Assembly: GCF_900111615.1 (NCBI RefSeq)
Contig: NZ_FOHU01000004.1
Span: 186,001-250,000, forward strand
Source: Natronincola peptidivorans
GTDB taxonomy: Bacteria; Bacillota; Clostridia; Peptostreptococcales; Natronincolaceae
Direction of reading: 5' to 3'
Length of the DNA: 64,000 nucleotides
Part shown: in pieces, positions 45,142 through 53,265 of the stretch
Layout of the letters: every line of letters starts with the position of its first letter
How positions within the stretch are numbered: the first letter of the stretch is position 1
The notes under the pieces: model-generated
Database searches by the model: none
Told to the model about the DNA's origin: nothing
What the model saw: only the letters and a program-made list of their open reading frames with translations
Program-made: the position numbers and the translations under genes

Positions 45142-45708
45142 TTAAGAGGAAGCAATAATTTTCTCTGCTATTTTTTCAATGGTGGTGCATTCGTCCATGC
45201 TTTTTTTTCGGAGAATTTGATAGGCCTCATCCTCTGACAGTTTTCTTTTTTTCATAAGAATTCCTTTTGCTTTATCTACTTTTTTACGGGCAGATAAAGT
45301 CTTTTCTAGTTTTTTAACCTTTGCCTCTAATACAGTAATTCTCTTTAGGTTTGCTAAAGAGAATTCAAGAATTTGGTGTAAATGAGCAGCATTTACTGGT
45401 TTTGTAATATAAGCAAAAACATTCATATTTCCTAAGACTTCATAAAATCCCTTATCTGGACTTCCTGTAATAAAAAGTACCGTAGATAGGCCATCATCCT
45501 CAATAATTCTTGCTAATTCGTACGCATTAATTCCCCATATATTTACATCAATCAACACTATATGTGGCAGTATTTTACGTGCAATTCTTAGAGCCCCAGC
45601 TCCATCGGTAGCTTCATATATTCTATAGCCTTTTTGAGTTAATAAATTGCAAATTTGCTTTCGAGATGTGGATCCGCTATCGGCTACCACGATACGATAA
45701 TTGTCCAT
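45142..45708 (-). CDS. ANTAR-domain response regulator (NitR-like)
   Basis: This 188-residue protein has a receiver domain with Asp10 and phosphoacceptor Asp54, and a C-terminal ANTAR RNA-binding domain (VDKAKGILMKKRKLSEDEAYQILRKKSMD). ANTAR proteins bind hexaloop hairpins in leader RNAs and stop terminators forming. It lies 112 bp downstream of glnA, as NitR does in Clostridium saccharobutylicum. A matching hexaloop hairpin and terminator lie in the glnA leader. Confidence 0.92.
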   Translation of the reverse strand: MDNYRIVVADSGSTSRKQICNLLTQKGYRIYEATDGAGALRIARKILPHIVLIDVNIWGINAYELARIIEDDGLSTVLFITGSPDKGFYEVLGNMNVFAYITKPVNAAHLHQILEFSLANLKRITVLEAKVKKLEKTLSARKKVDKAKGILMKKRKLSEDEAYQILRKKSMDECTTIEKIAEKIIASS

Positions 45709-45761
45709 ACTACCACCTCAATTCCGATACAATGTTTGATATTTATTATACTCTTTTTTTT

Positions 45762-45796
45762 AAAAAAAGAGTACCCCATTAAGGTACTCTTTTTTT
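45762..45796 (-). terminator. Terminator after glnA
   Basis: AAAAAAAGAGTACC pairs with GGTACTCTTTTTTT around 7 nt, between glnA and the ANTAR regulator. Confidence 0.85.
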
Positions 45797-45819
45797 AAAA
45801 AGCTTTTTGGGTTCTCTAC

Positions 45820-47154
45820 TTAGAATTTCCTTAAATATCTGTCTAACTCCCATTGTGTCACATAGCTGGCGTATTCTTTCCATTCAACCAAGGCTGCATC
45901 TGTAAATTTCTCAAAGAGATGTGTTCCTAATGCTTCTTTGATTACTTCATCCTTTTGTAATTCTTCTACTGCTTCATATAAATTACCCGGTAATCCAACA
46001 ATACCTTTTTCCTTCATTTCCTCTTCACTCATATGATAAACATTACTGTTTACTGCAGGTGGCGGTGTCATTTTATTTTTTATACCATCTAATCCAGCCT
46101 TCAGTATTGCTGCTAATGCTAGATATGGGTTAGCGGATGGATCTGGGTTTCTTAATTCAATTCTAGTGGAGCTTCCTCTTTTTGCAGGTATTCTTATTAA
46201 TGGACTTCTATTACTGGCAGACCAAGCAATCAACACCGGTGCTTCGTATCCTGGAACAAGTCTTTTATAGGAGTTTACAGTTGGATTTGTTAAAGCAGCA
46301 AATGCTTTAGCATGCTTTAATACTCCTCCTAAATAGTAATAAGCTGTTTCAGAGAACTTCAAAGGATCACTTTCGTCATAAAATGCGTTTTTCCCATCTA
46401 ATGTTGCTAAAGACATATTTACATGCATTCCTGAACCGTTGATGCCGAATTTAGGCTTTGGCATGAAGGTTGCGTGCAAGCCATGTCTCTGTGCAATAAT
46501 TCTTACTACCATTTTAAAGGTCATGATATTGTCAGCTGTTTTCAATGCATCTGCATATTGAAAATCTATTTCATGCTGTCCTTCTGCCACTTCGTGGTGG
46601 GAAGCTTCTATATTAAAGCCCATTTGCTTTAATGTAGCCACCATATCTATTCTAGCATTTCCCCCTAAATCTACAGGTGCCAAATCAAAGTATCCTGCAT
46701 TATCATGGGTTTCTAGTGTAGGCTCCCCTTTTTCATTAGTATTAAATAAAAAGAATTCACATTCTGGACCTACATTCATAATGAAGCCCATTTCTTCTGC
46801 TTCCTTGAGTACTTTTTTAAGAGCATTTCTTGGACATCCATCAAAGGGAGTGCCGTCAGGTCTGTAGACATCACATACCAATCTGGCTTCCTTGACTGGA
46901 CCACTCCAGGGAAAGACTGTAAAGGTTGATAGATCTGGCCGAAGATACATATCAGATTCTTCAATTCTTACAAATCCTTCTATGGAAGAACCATCAAACA
47001 TGATTTCGTTATCTAATGCTTTTTCTAATTCCTCAATGGTTATAGATACATTCTTCATTACTCCTAAAATATCAGTGAATTGTAAATGAATAAACTCTAC
47101 TCCTAATTCCTCAGCTTGCTTTAAAATGTCTTCCTTACTGTAATTTTTCTTCAT
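45820..47154 (-). CDS. glnA: Glutamine synthetase, type I
   Basis: ATG 47154 follows AAAGGAGG; a longer frame to 47223 reads into the leader and is unlikely. The 444-residue enzyme is type GS-I of Gram-positives. Motifs are FDGSSIEGF (FDGSS), [37 protein letters not shown] and HDNAGYFD. It makes glutamine from glutamate, ammonia and ATP. Its leader has an overlapping hexaloop hairpin and terminator, implying control by the ANTAR regulator downstream. The glutamate synthase in the window completes the ammonia assimilation cycle. Confidence 0.95.
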   Translation of the reverse strand: MKKNYSKEDILKQAEELGVEFIHLQFTDILGVMKNVSITIEELEKALDNEIMFDGSSIEGFVRIEESDMYLRPDLSTFTVFPWSGPVKEARLVCDVYRPDGTPFDGCPRNALKKVLKEAEEMGFIMNVGPECEFFLFNTNEKGEPTLETHDNAGYFDLAPVDLGGNARIDMVATLKQMGFNIEASHHEVAEGQHEIDFQYADALKTADNIMTFKMVVRIIAQRHGLHATFMPKPKFGINGSGMHVNMSLATLDGKNAFYDESDPLKFSETAYYYLGGVLKHAKAFAALTNPTVNSYKRLVPGYEAPVLIAWSASNRSPLIRIPAKRGSSTRIELRNPDPSANPYLALAAILKAGLDGIKNKMTPPPAVNSNVYHMSEEEMKEKGIVGLPGNLYEAVEELQKDEVIKEALGTHLFEKFTDAALVEWKEYASYVTQWELDRYLRKF

Positions 47155-47200
47155 CTTAATGACCTCCTTTAATATTTTAAAATTATTCCTAAAGTGAAAC

Positions 47201-47270
47201 AAAAAAATAAAAAAAGCGACCACAACAGAAGGAATAAAAAATTCCTTTTTGATGCGGACGCCTTTGCCCG
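47201..47270 (-). promoter_or_regulatory. ANTAR-type leader of glnA: hexaloop hairpin overlapping a terminator
   Basis: On the minus strand a 5-bp stem CGGGC/GTCCG (47255-47270) closes the hexaloop AAAGGC, with A in position 1 and G in position 4 as in ANTAR target loops. Its 3' side is shared with a long imperfect hairpin (47216-47261, inner stem GGAAT/ATTCC) followed by seven T, A and seven T (47201-47215), a strong terminator. The two structures exclude each other, which suits antitermination. Only one hexaloop was found; the usual pair was not. Confidence 0.65.
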
Positions 47271-47298
47271 AAAATTAATATTTTTTTATATGCTAAAG

Positions 47299-47327
47299 AT
47301 TATATGCTATATTTACCTAGAATGCAA
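47299..47327 (-). promoter_or_regulatory. Promoter of glnA
   Basis: On the minus strand TTGCAT (47322-47327) and TATAAT (47299-47304) are 17 bp apart. Transcription would start near 47291, about 135 nt before glnA and just upstream of the hexaloop hairpin. Confidence 0.6.
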
Positions 47328-47329
47328 CC

Positions 47330-48775
47330 CTAAATTTGAAATTTTTTTAATTTTTTTTCAATAATCTCTTTTACTAGCTGTGGATTGGCTTTTCCCTTTG
47401 TAGCCTTCATGGTTTGCCCCATAATATATCCCAAAGCCTGCCCTTTACCCTTATGAAAGTCCTCCACTGCCTGTGGATTTACCTTTAATATTTCCTCTGC
47501 TATTTTTTCTAATTCCTCAGTATTGCTAATCTGACTTAATCCTTTTTCCTCCACCAGTTCCTCTGGTGTCTTTCCTGTTGAGACGATTTCATCAAATATT
47601 TCCCTACCAGCAGTACGGCTAATCACACCTTTTCCTATAAGCTCTATCAATTTCGCCAGATTGGAAGCCTTTATTGGTATTCCTTTTTCTTCTACATCTA
47701 TATCCTTTAACACTCTTAGCAGGTCTATTGTTATCCAGTTAGCAGCTTCTACAGCCTCTGTTCCATAGGAAAGAACTTCTTCAAAGTAATCCACTAATTC
47801 TTTTTCACCAATAAGGATATCTACCTGTTTTTCTTTTAGGCTATAGCTCTCCATGATTCTTTTCTTTCTTTCCGCTGGAAGCTCTGGCAAGTTTTTGACT
47901 GCTTTTTCTATGAAATCTCTTTCAATAAAAATCGGCTTTAAATCAGGCTCTGGAAAATAGCGATAATCATGAGATTCTTCCTTAGAACGCATAGGAATGG
48001 TTTTCCCTTTAGCAGCATCCCATTTTCTTGTTTCCTGTTGGATTTTATATTCTTCCTTATACTGGTATAACTCCCTCTGTCTTTTTTCTTCTTTTTGTAA
48101 TGCCTTTAATACTTCTTTAAAGGAGTTAAGATTTTTAATCTCCACCCTTGTATTCAGTTGGTCTGAACCTACCTCTCTAATAGAGATATTGGCATCACAT
48201 CTCAAGGACCCCTGTTCCATTCTACAATCAGAAACCTCTCCATACTTCAGTATTCCTCTTAAAGCCTTTAGGAAAACTACTGCTTCCTCAGGAGATCTTA
48301 AATCCGGTTCTGTAACAATTTCTATCAAAGGCACTCCAGTTCTATTATAATCCACCAAACTGATAGGTTCATCTTCTAAATGGATGAGTTTACCAGCGTC
48401 CTCCTCCATGTGTATTCTTGTGATATTGATTCTTTTACTTTTTCCATCTAAATCTATATCTACATATCCCTTGCTGCAAATAGGTAGATCAAACTGAGAA
48501 ATTTGATAGGCCTTAGGAAGATCTGGATAAAAATAGTTTTTTCTATCAAACTTGTTTACTGTATTTATGGTGCAATTCAAAGCCTTACCAGCCTTGACAG
48601 CAAGAGAAACAGCTTCTTCGTTTAAAACCGGCAGCGTACCGGGCATTCCAGTACAAATAGGACATGTGTTTTCATTAGGGGATTTTCCAAATGTGGTGGA
48701 GCAGGTGCAAAATATTTTAGATTTTGTCTCTAGCTCAACATGTATTTCTAAACCTATTATCGTTTCAAAAGCCAT
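47330..48775 (-). CDS. gatB: Asp-tRNA(Asn)/Glu-tRNA(Gln) amidotransferase subunit B
   Basis: ATG 48775 follows AAAGGAGG by 7 nt. The 481-residue protein has the GatB start IIGLEIHVELETKSKIFC, cysteines in TCSTTFG and CPICTG for zinc, and a C-terminal YqeY-like tail. It recognises the misacylated tRNA and phosphorylates its side-chain carboxyl with ATP; ammonia comes from GatA. It is the last gene of the aspS-gatC-gatA-gatB operon, and the glnA leader starts directly after it. Confidence 0.95.
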   Translation of the reverse strand: MAFETIIGLEIHVELETKSKIFCTCSTTFGKSPNENTCPICTGMPGTLPVLNEEAVSLAVKAGKALNCTINTVNKFDRKNYFYPDLPKAYQISQFDLPICSKGYVDIDLDGKSKRINITRIHMEEDAGKLIHLEDEPISLVDYNRTGVPLIEIVTEPDLRSPEEAVVFLKALRGILKYGEVSDCRMEQGSLRCDANISIREVGSDQLNTRVEIKNLNSFKEVLKALQKEEKRQRELYQYKEEYKIQQETRKWDAAKGKTIPMRSKEESHDYRYFPEPDLKPIFIERDFIEKAVKNLPELPAERKKRIMESYSLKEKQVDILIGEKELVDYFEEVLSYGTEAVEAANWITIDLLRVLKDIDVEEKGIPIKASNLAKLIELIGKGVISRTAGREIFDEIVSTGKTPEELVEEKGLSQISNTEELEKIAEEILKVNPQAVEDFHKGKGQALGYIMGQTMKATKGKANPQLVKEIIEKKLKKFQI

Positions 48776-48777
48776 CA

Positions 48778-50250
48778 CTACACCTCCTTTAGGGCTGGAA
48801 TTGTAGTATCAATCTCCAGCTGCTGCTCTAAATGATAGGCAGCCTTTAACAGTTGATTTTCTTGATAGGGCTTTCCTATCAGCTGTAACCCAATAGGCAG
48901 CTTTGTGTTGCTAAACCCACAAGGTATAGATATCGCCGGTAAGCCTGCAATATTGATACTGACGGTATAGATATCCGCCAAATACATTTCTAAGGGGTCC
49001 TCCATTTTTTCTCCAATACCAAATGGTAGTATTGGTGAAGTGGGGCTCAGTATTACATCATAGTTTTCAAATGCCTTAGAAAAGCTATCCTTGATCTTTC
49101 TGCGAAGCATCATGGCCTTATTGTAATAGGCATCATAGTATCCTGAGGATAAAACATAGGTCCCCATCATAATCCTACGTTTCACCTCTTTCCCAAAGGC
49201 TTCCGTACGACTATTTACCATCAGTTCGTTAATTCCCTCAAATATCTCAGAACGATATCCATAACGAACACCATCATATCTAGCTAGATTTGCACTGGCT
49301 TCTGCAGAGGAAATAATATAATAGGCTGAGAGGGCGGTATCCATGATGGGTAAAGAAAATTCCTCTAGCTCTGCCCCCATCTCTTCTAAGAGTTTCATTG
49401 ATTTGTCTATAGCTTTTGCTATTTCTCCATGTAAACCTTTTTGAAAAAACTCCTTGGGCACCCCTACTTTCAATCCTTTTATATTACCTTTAATTTCTTC
49501 TAAATAATTTTCAGCACTTCTTTCCTTATAACTAGTGGCATCCATAGAATCTGGTCCTTGTATTGCCTGCAGGCTTAAGGCACAATCCTCCACAGTTTTT
49601 GTTAAGGGTCCTATTTGGTCTAAGGAAGAAGCAAAAGCAATCAATCCGTATCTGGATACCAATCCATAGGTTGGTTTCAGTCCAACCACTCCGCAAAAGG
49701 AGGCCGGCTGCCTTATAGATCCCCCCGTATCAGAACCAATGGCTAAAGGTGCAAAGCCTGCCGCCACCGCTGCTGCAGAGCCTCCAGAAGATCCTCCCGG
49801 TACCTTTCCTGTATCCCAAGGATTTTTTGTAGTGGCAAAAGCAGAGTTTTCAGTGGAAGAACCCATGGCAAACTCATCCATGTTGGTTTTCCCAATAATA
49901 ATAGCACCTGCTTCCTTCAGTTTTTTTATCAGGGTTGCATCATACGGGGGTATAAAATCCTCCAGCATTTTTGATCCACAGGTGGTTCTTAATCCCTTGG
50001 TGCAGATGTTATCCTTCACTGCAACTGGGATGCCCTCCAAAAGTCCTGCAGTTTCCTTCTTTTGTATCTTCTCAGCTACGTCCTTTGCCTGCAGTAGAGC
50101 ATCCTCTTCATTTAGGTGGATAAAAGCTTGGATGCCTTTATCTAATTCTTTGATCCTCTCTAAGTAAGCCTTTGTTATTTCTGTAGGAGAGAATTTTCCT
50201 TCCCTGTAGCCTTGTTGTATATCTTGTATTTTAAATCCTGCTATTTCCAT
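48778..50250 (-). CDS. gatA: Asp-tRNA(Asn)/Glu-tRNA(Gln) amidotransferase subunit A
   Basis: This 490-residue amidase has the Lys-Ser-Ser catalytic set: Lys in GIPVAVKDNI, the Ser-rich PGGSSGGSAAAVAAG, and Ser in GSDTGGSIRQPA. It releases ammonia from glutamine or asparagine and passes it to GatB. It lies between gatC (about 10 bp upstream) and gatB (2 bp downstream). Confidence 0.96.
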   Translation of the reverse strand: MEIAGFKIQDIQQGYREGKFSPTEITKAYLERIKELDKGIQAFIHLNEEDALLQAKDVAEKIQKKETAGLLEGIPVAVKDNICTKGLRTTCGSKMLEDFIPPYDATLIKKLKEAGAIIIGKTNMDEFAMGSSTENSAFATTKNPWDTGKVPGGSSGGSAAAVAAGFAPLAIGSDTGGSIRQPASFCGVVGLKPTYGLVSRYGLIAFASSLDQIGPLTKTVEDCALSLQAIQGPDSMDATSYKERSAENYLEEIKGNIKGLKVGVPKEFFQKGLHGEIAKAIDKSMKLLEEMGAELEEFSLPIMDTALSAYYIISSAEASANLARYDGVRYGYRSEIFEGINELMVNSRTEAFGKEVKRRIMMGTYVLSSGYYDAYYNKAMMLRRKIKDSFSKAFENYDVILSPTSPILPFGIGEKMEDPLEMYLADIYTVSINIAGLPAISIPCGFSNTKLPIGLQLIGKPYQENQLLKAAYHLEQQLEIDTTIPALKEV

Positions 50251-50260
50251 GTTATCCCTC

Positions 50261-50545
50261 CTATTCTACAATCTTTGGAAGCTCTATATAGCCTTCCCTC
50301 ATGCCCTTTACATTTTGAAATAATGCTTCCTTCTCTTCAAAGTATTTCTCTTCATCCTTTCTCAAGGTGGATGTAGGTTTTTCCAATTGACCCTTTTCTA
50401 TTTCTGTGTAATCTTCCTTGTTGATATTTTCGAAATGAGCCAGGATACTGTCAAATTCTTTGGCAAAGACAGCTGCCTCCTCTTCCTGAAATTTTAATTT
50501 AGCTAGTTTAGCAATGTATTGAATCTCTTCAATGGTTACCTTCAT
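50261..50545 (-). CDS. gatC: Asp-tRNA(Asn)/Glu-tRNA(Gln) amidotransferase subunit C
   Basis: AGGAGG is 8 nt from ATG 50545, which is preferred over TTG 50551, giving 94 residues. The typical GatC helices are visible in IQYIAKLAKLKF and EFDSILAHFENINK, followed by the extended arm. It holds GatA and GatB together. It sits 12 bp after aspS. Confidence 0.93.
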   Translation of the reverse strand: MKVTIEEIQYIAKLAKLKFQEEEAAVFAKEFDSILAHFENINKEDYTEIEKGQLEKPTSTLRKDEEKYFEEKEALFQNVKGMREGYIELPKIVE

Positions 50546-50557
50546 TCTCAATCCCTC

Positions 50558-51850
50558 CTATGGTATCATTCTGTTCATGTCCCTTGGTAATAAAGTAGCA
50601 GCCCTTATGTTCTCTAACTCCAACAGCTTCATAGTAAGTCTCTCCAGTCCTATAGCAAAACCGCCATGGGGAGGCATTCCATATCGAAAGCTGTCTAAGT
50701 AAAACCCGAAATCTTCAGGATTTAGTTGAAATCTAATCATATTATCCCTCAGCATTTCATAGTCATGTATTCTTTGACCTCCAGTAGTGATCTCTAATCC
50801 TTTGTAAATCAAGTCAAAGCTTCTGGTAGCTCCCTCACACTGCTGGTCTGGCATGGTGTATACTGGTCTTTTGGATGCTGGATACTTTGTAAGAAACACA
50901 AAATCGCTTTTATATTCCTCTTGGATATATTGAGAGAATAAGATTTCTCCTTCTGCATCGATATTACCAGCTGGAGACTTTTTGTCGTACTCTTCTAGTA
51001 GAATTCTCTGTGCTTCAGCTAATGGGATTTTAGGTATTTCTTTTATTTCTGGCAAGGTAATGCCATACATCTCCAGTTCCTTTCCACAGGTTTCCTTCAA
51101 GTGTTGAATAAGGTCCTTTAGAAAGCCTGTTTCCAGTTCCATCAAATCATTTTCATCCTTTATGAAGGCAGTTTCAATATCTAAGCTGACATATTCATTT
51201 AGATGCCGCCATGTATTATGCAGCTCGGCTCTATAGGCATGCCCCACTTCAAATACTGATTCAAATCCCGCCCCTGCCATCATTTGCTTGTAAAACTGAG
51301 GACTTTGTGCTAAAAAGGCTCTCCGGTCAAAATAGTTGACTGTAAACATCTCTGAGCCTCCCTCAGTTCCTGAGGCAATAATCTTTGGGGTATGTATTTC
51401 ATGAAACCCCTCTCCTTTGAAATACTGCTTAAAGGCCGCCACAATTTCCTCCTGCACTTTAAAAACTGCTCTTCTATCCGGCCTCCTTAAGCTAATATAG
51501 CGATAATCCAGCTCTGTCTCCAAGGTAGCCTTGACTTTTTTTTCATTGATACTGAAGGGTAATAAATCATAATAGGTTTTCCCTATAATTTCTATTTCCT
51601 TCACTTGTATTTCTATGCCCCCAGGAGCTTTTTCATTTTTTACCGGTACGCCCTTTACTTCTACAGACATTTCCAGTTTTAGTTGACTCAGAATTTCTTC
51701 TTCCTCCATCACCAGCTGTACAACCCCTGTCTTATCTCTTAGGAAAACAAAGGCAAATTTACCAAAGCTTTTAATTTTATGAATCCATCCTCTTAACAAA
51801 ACTAAACTATCCATTCCTTCAACTAGTTCATCTACCAATATCCTTTTCAT
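50558..51850 (-). CDS. aspS: Archaeal-type aspartyl-tRNA synthetase (probably tRNA-Asn mischarging)
   Basis: ATG 51850 has a ribosome site (AAGGAGTGGC) before it; the longer frame to 51910 reads into the terminator. The 430-residue enzyme has the OB-fold N-terminus and class II motifs: FHEIHTPKIIASGTEGGSEMF, RAELHNTWRHLNEY and GFAIGLERL. It is the short archaeal/AsnRS-related type lacking the bacterial insertion domain. Co-transcription with gatCAB implies it makes Asp-tRNA(Asn), which GatCAB converts to Asn-tRNA(Asn). A separate bacterial-type AspRS elsewhere is expected. Confidence 0.93.
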   Translation of the reverse strand: MKRILVDELVEGMDSLVLLRGWIHKIKSFGKFAFVFLRDKTGVVQLVMEEEEILSQLKLEMSVEVKGVPVKNEKAPGGIEIQVKEIEIIGKTYYDLLPFSINEKKVKATLETELDYRYISLRRPDRRAVFKVQEEIVAAFKQYFKGEGFHEIHTPKIIASGTEGGSEMFTVNYFDRRAFLAQSPQFYKQMMAGAGFESVFEVGHAYRAELHNTWRHLNEYVSLDIETAFIKDENDLMELETGFLKDLIQHLKETCGKELEMYGITLPEIKEIPKIPLAEAQRILLEEYDKKSPAGNIDAEGEILFSQYIQEEYKSDFVFLTKYPASKRPVYTMPDQQCEGATRSFDLIYKGLEITTGGQRIHDYEMLRDNMIRFQLNPEDFGFYLDSFRYGMPPHGGFAIGLERLTMKLLELENIRAATLLPRDMNRMIP

Positions 51851-51893
51851 CTTTGCCACTCCTTTTCTTAAAAATTGAAAATAAAAAAGAAAA

Positions 51894-52180
51894 ATAAAAA
51901 AACCCTTCATCTCCTATACAAGGGACGAAAGGTTATCTCGCGGTACCACCCAAATTAACTAATAAATTAGTTCAGCTCCATCAACACGGAATAAATCATT
52001 GTTTACTCGATGCTGTCCAAGGGTTAACGGTTTGGTGCCGTCTAAGTCTACTTTCCCAATGGGATTTCGGTTAGAAACTCAAAGATGTTTTTCAATATGG
52101 TCTTCATATTGGTCTCTCACCATCACCAACTCGCTTTAACTATCACACATATCTACTCTTCTTATCATCGTCTTTGTAAT
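51894..52180 (-). promoter_or_regulatory. T-box riboswitch upstream of aspS-gatCAB
   Basis: The conserved T-box TGGTACCGCG lies at 51939-51948 on the minus strand within GGGTGGTACCGCGAG. It precedes a perfect 11-bp terminator stem (AACCTTTCGTC with GATGAAGGGTT) and a T-run at 51894-51935. Upstream is the long stem I region with the AGTAGATAT K-turn-like start and the AGCGAG motif. An AAC triplet at 52070-52072 is the likely specifier, which would read tRNA(Asn). The 474-bp gap 51851-52324 is filled by this leader, a spacer of AT-rich DNA and the terminator of the next gene. Confidence 0.9.
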
Positions 52181-52286
52181 TTTAATTTTCGCAATTATTG
52201 TTAAATTTATTATTGAAACATATTATATTTTTTATACATAAAGCTGTCAAGTCTTTTTTTGTAATTTTTTTATTTTTATATAAAAA

Positions 52287-52316
52287 TAATCCCCAGCTCT
52301 ATGCTGGGGATTATTT
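52287..52316 (-). terminator. Terminator after the secreted repeat protein gene
   Basis: AATAATCCCCAGC pairs perfectly with GCTGGGGATTATT across a 4-5 nt loop, followed by T-rich sequence on the minus strand. Confidence 0.85.
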
Positions 52317-52324
52317 CATTATTA

Positions 52325-53149
52325 CTATTTTTCTGCAGCTCTTATAACTACATTATTTTCTACTTGGATAACCACTATACTTCCCACTCCAAGCTTAGAT
52401 AAATCAACATCCCTTTTTACATTGAATTCTCTATCCTCATTATTGATTCGCAGTGTAATGGTAGGATTAGTACCCGTGTATTTTGAGATTAGCCTTCCTT
52501 CATATCTAGTTATTTTATTCACTGCCTTTATCTCAGAAATAACACCTTCCTTTACCTTCACATCCACCTTCATCCCTACTTCTATATCTCTCCATTCTTT
52601 TTTGATTCCATTGATTTCTATAACAGCATCTTGATGTACCTCATATAAAGCTTCCCTATTGTTATGTTGCAGAGTTATTTCTCTTCTTCGATAATCTATG
52701 GTTTTCACCACTGCTTCTCTAATAATGCTTTCTCTTTCACCAATACTTTTTCCTGTTATCTCTATCACTGTATTTTCCTTATTCAGCTTTAAATAAACCT
52801 CATCCTTTACCCTTAGATCCTCAAACTTACTAGTTTTTTCATCTAATTCTATTTTTGCATCCTTATCTACTAATAAGTATAGATAAGCAGTCCCTTCTTC
52901 TATCATAATCCTTCTGTTATTTACATCTATCCTTTCTATTGTAGCACTATAGCCTTTGCTGATGATCTCTTGATCTTCCTCTTGGTCTTTATCTTCTTCT
53001 ACTATTATCCCATCTAGAAATCTTTTTTGTATCCCTGGAGGTAGACCTCCTTTTTTTGCTAAACCCGGTGGCACAAAAGCTGCTGCTGCAGATAAACTAA
53101 AGCTCAATACCATCAGTAATACCAACATACTTGCTAGTTTTCTTTTCAT
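52325..53149 (-). CDS. Secreted protein with three tandem beta-rich repeats
   Basis: This 274-residue protein has a signal peptide (residues 1-24, MKRKLASMLVLLMVL then Ala-rich) and a Pro-rich short linker. Three similar domains of about 65-70 residues follow (roughly 68-140, 141-206 and 207-274), each with a pattern like ATIERIDVNNRRIMIEEG, a D/EIE turn and a valine-rich strand (VGMKVDVKV, VGSIVVIQV). Such short domains recall OB-like or DUF5666-type folds, by eye only. Function unknown; a wall or extracellular role is likely. It is monocistronic. Confidence 0.7.
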   Translation of the reverse strand: MKRKLASMLVLLMVLSFSLSAAAAFVPPGLAKKGGLPPGIQKRFLDGIIVEEDKDQEEDQEIISKGYSATIERIDVNNRRIMIEEGTAYLYLLVDKDAKIELDEKTSKFEDLRVKDEVYLKLNKENTVIEITGKSIGERESIIREAVVKTIDYRRREITLQHNNREALYEVHQDAVIEINGIKKEWRDIEVGMKVDVKVKEGVISEIKAVNKITRYEGRLISKYTGTNPTITLRINNEDREFNVKRDVDLSKLGVGSIVVIQVENNVVIRAAEK

Positions 53150-53226
53150 TAATTATAACCTCCTTGATATGTTCTATCATAGTATTACGTAAATAATGGT
53201 ATTTTTTGGGTAGGTCTTTGAAAAAA

Positions 53227-53262
53227 ATAGCAGACTAGTCACCAATGGACTACTCTGCTATT
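53227..53262 (-). terminator. Terminator after gltB
   Basis: AATAGCAGA and TAGTC pair with GACTA and TCTGCTATT around a short loop, followed by TTTTTTT on the minus strand. Confidence 0.85.
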
Positions 53263-53265
53263 CTC

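Noticed and set aside
47155-47223. Longer start for glnA at 47223
   Set aside because: The extension translates the terminator and hexaloop leader (Phe-rich), and ATG 47154 has AAAGGAGG.
51851-51910. Longer start for aspS at 51910
   Set aside because: The extension reads through the T-box terminator stem and the T-run, giving a Phe-rich leader.
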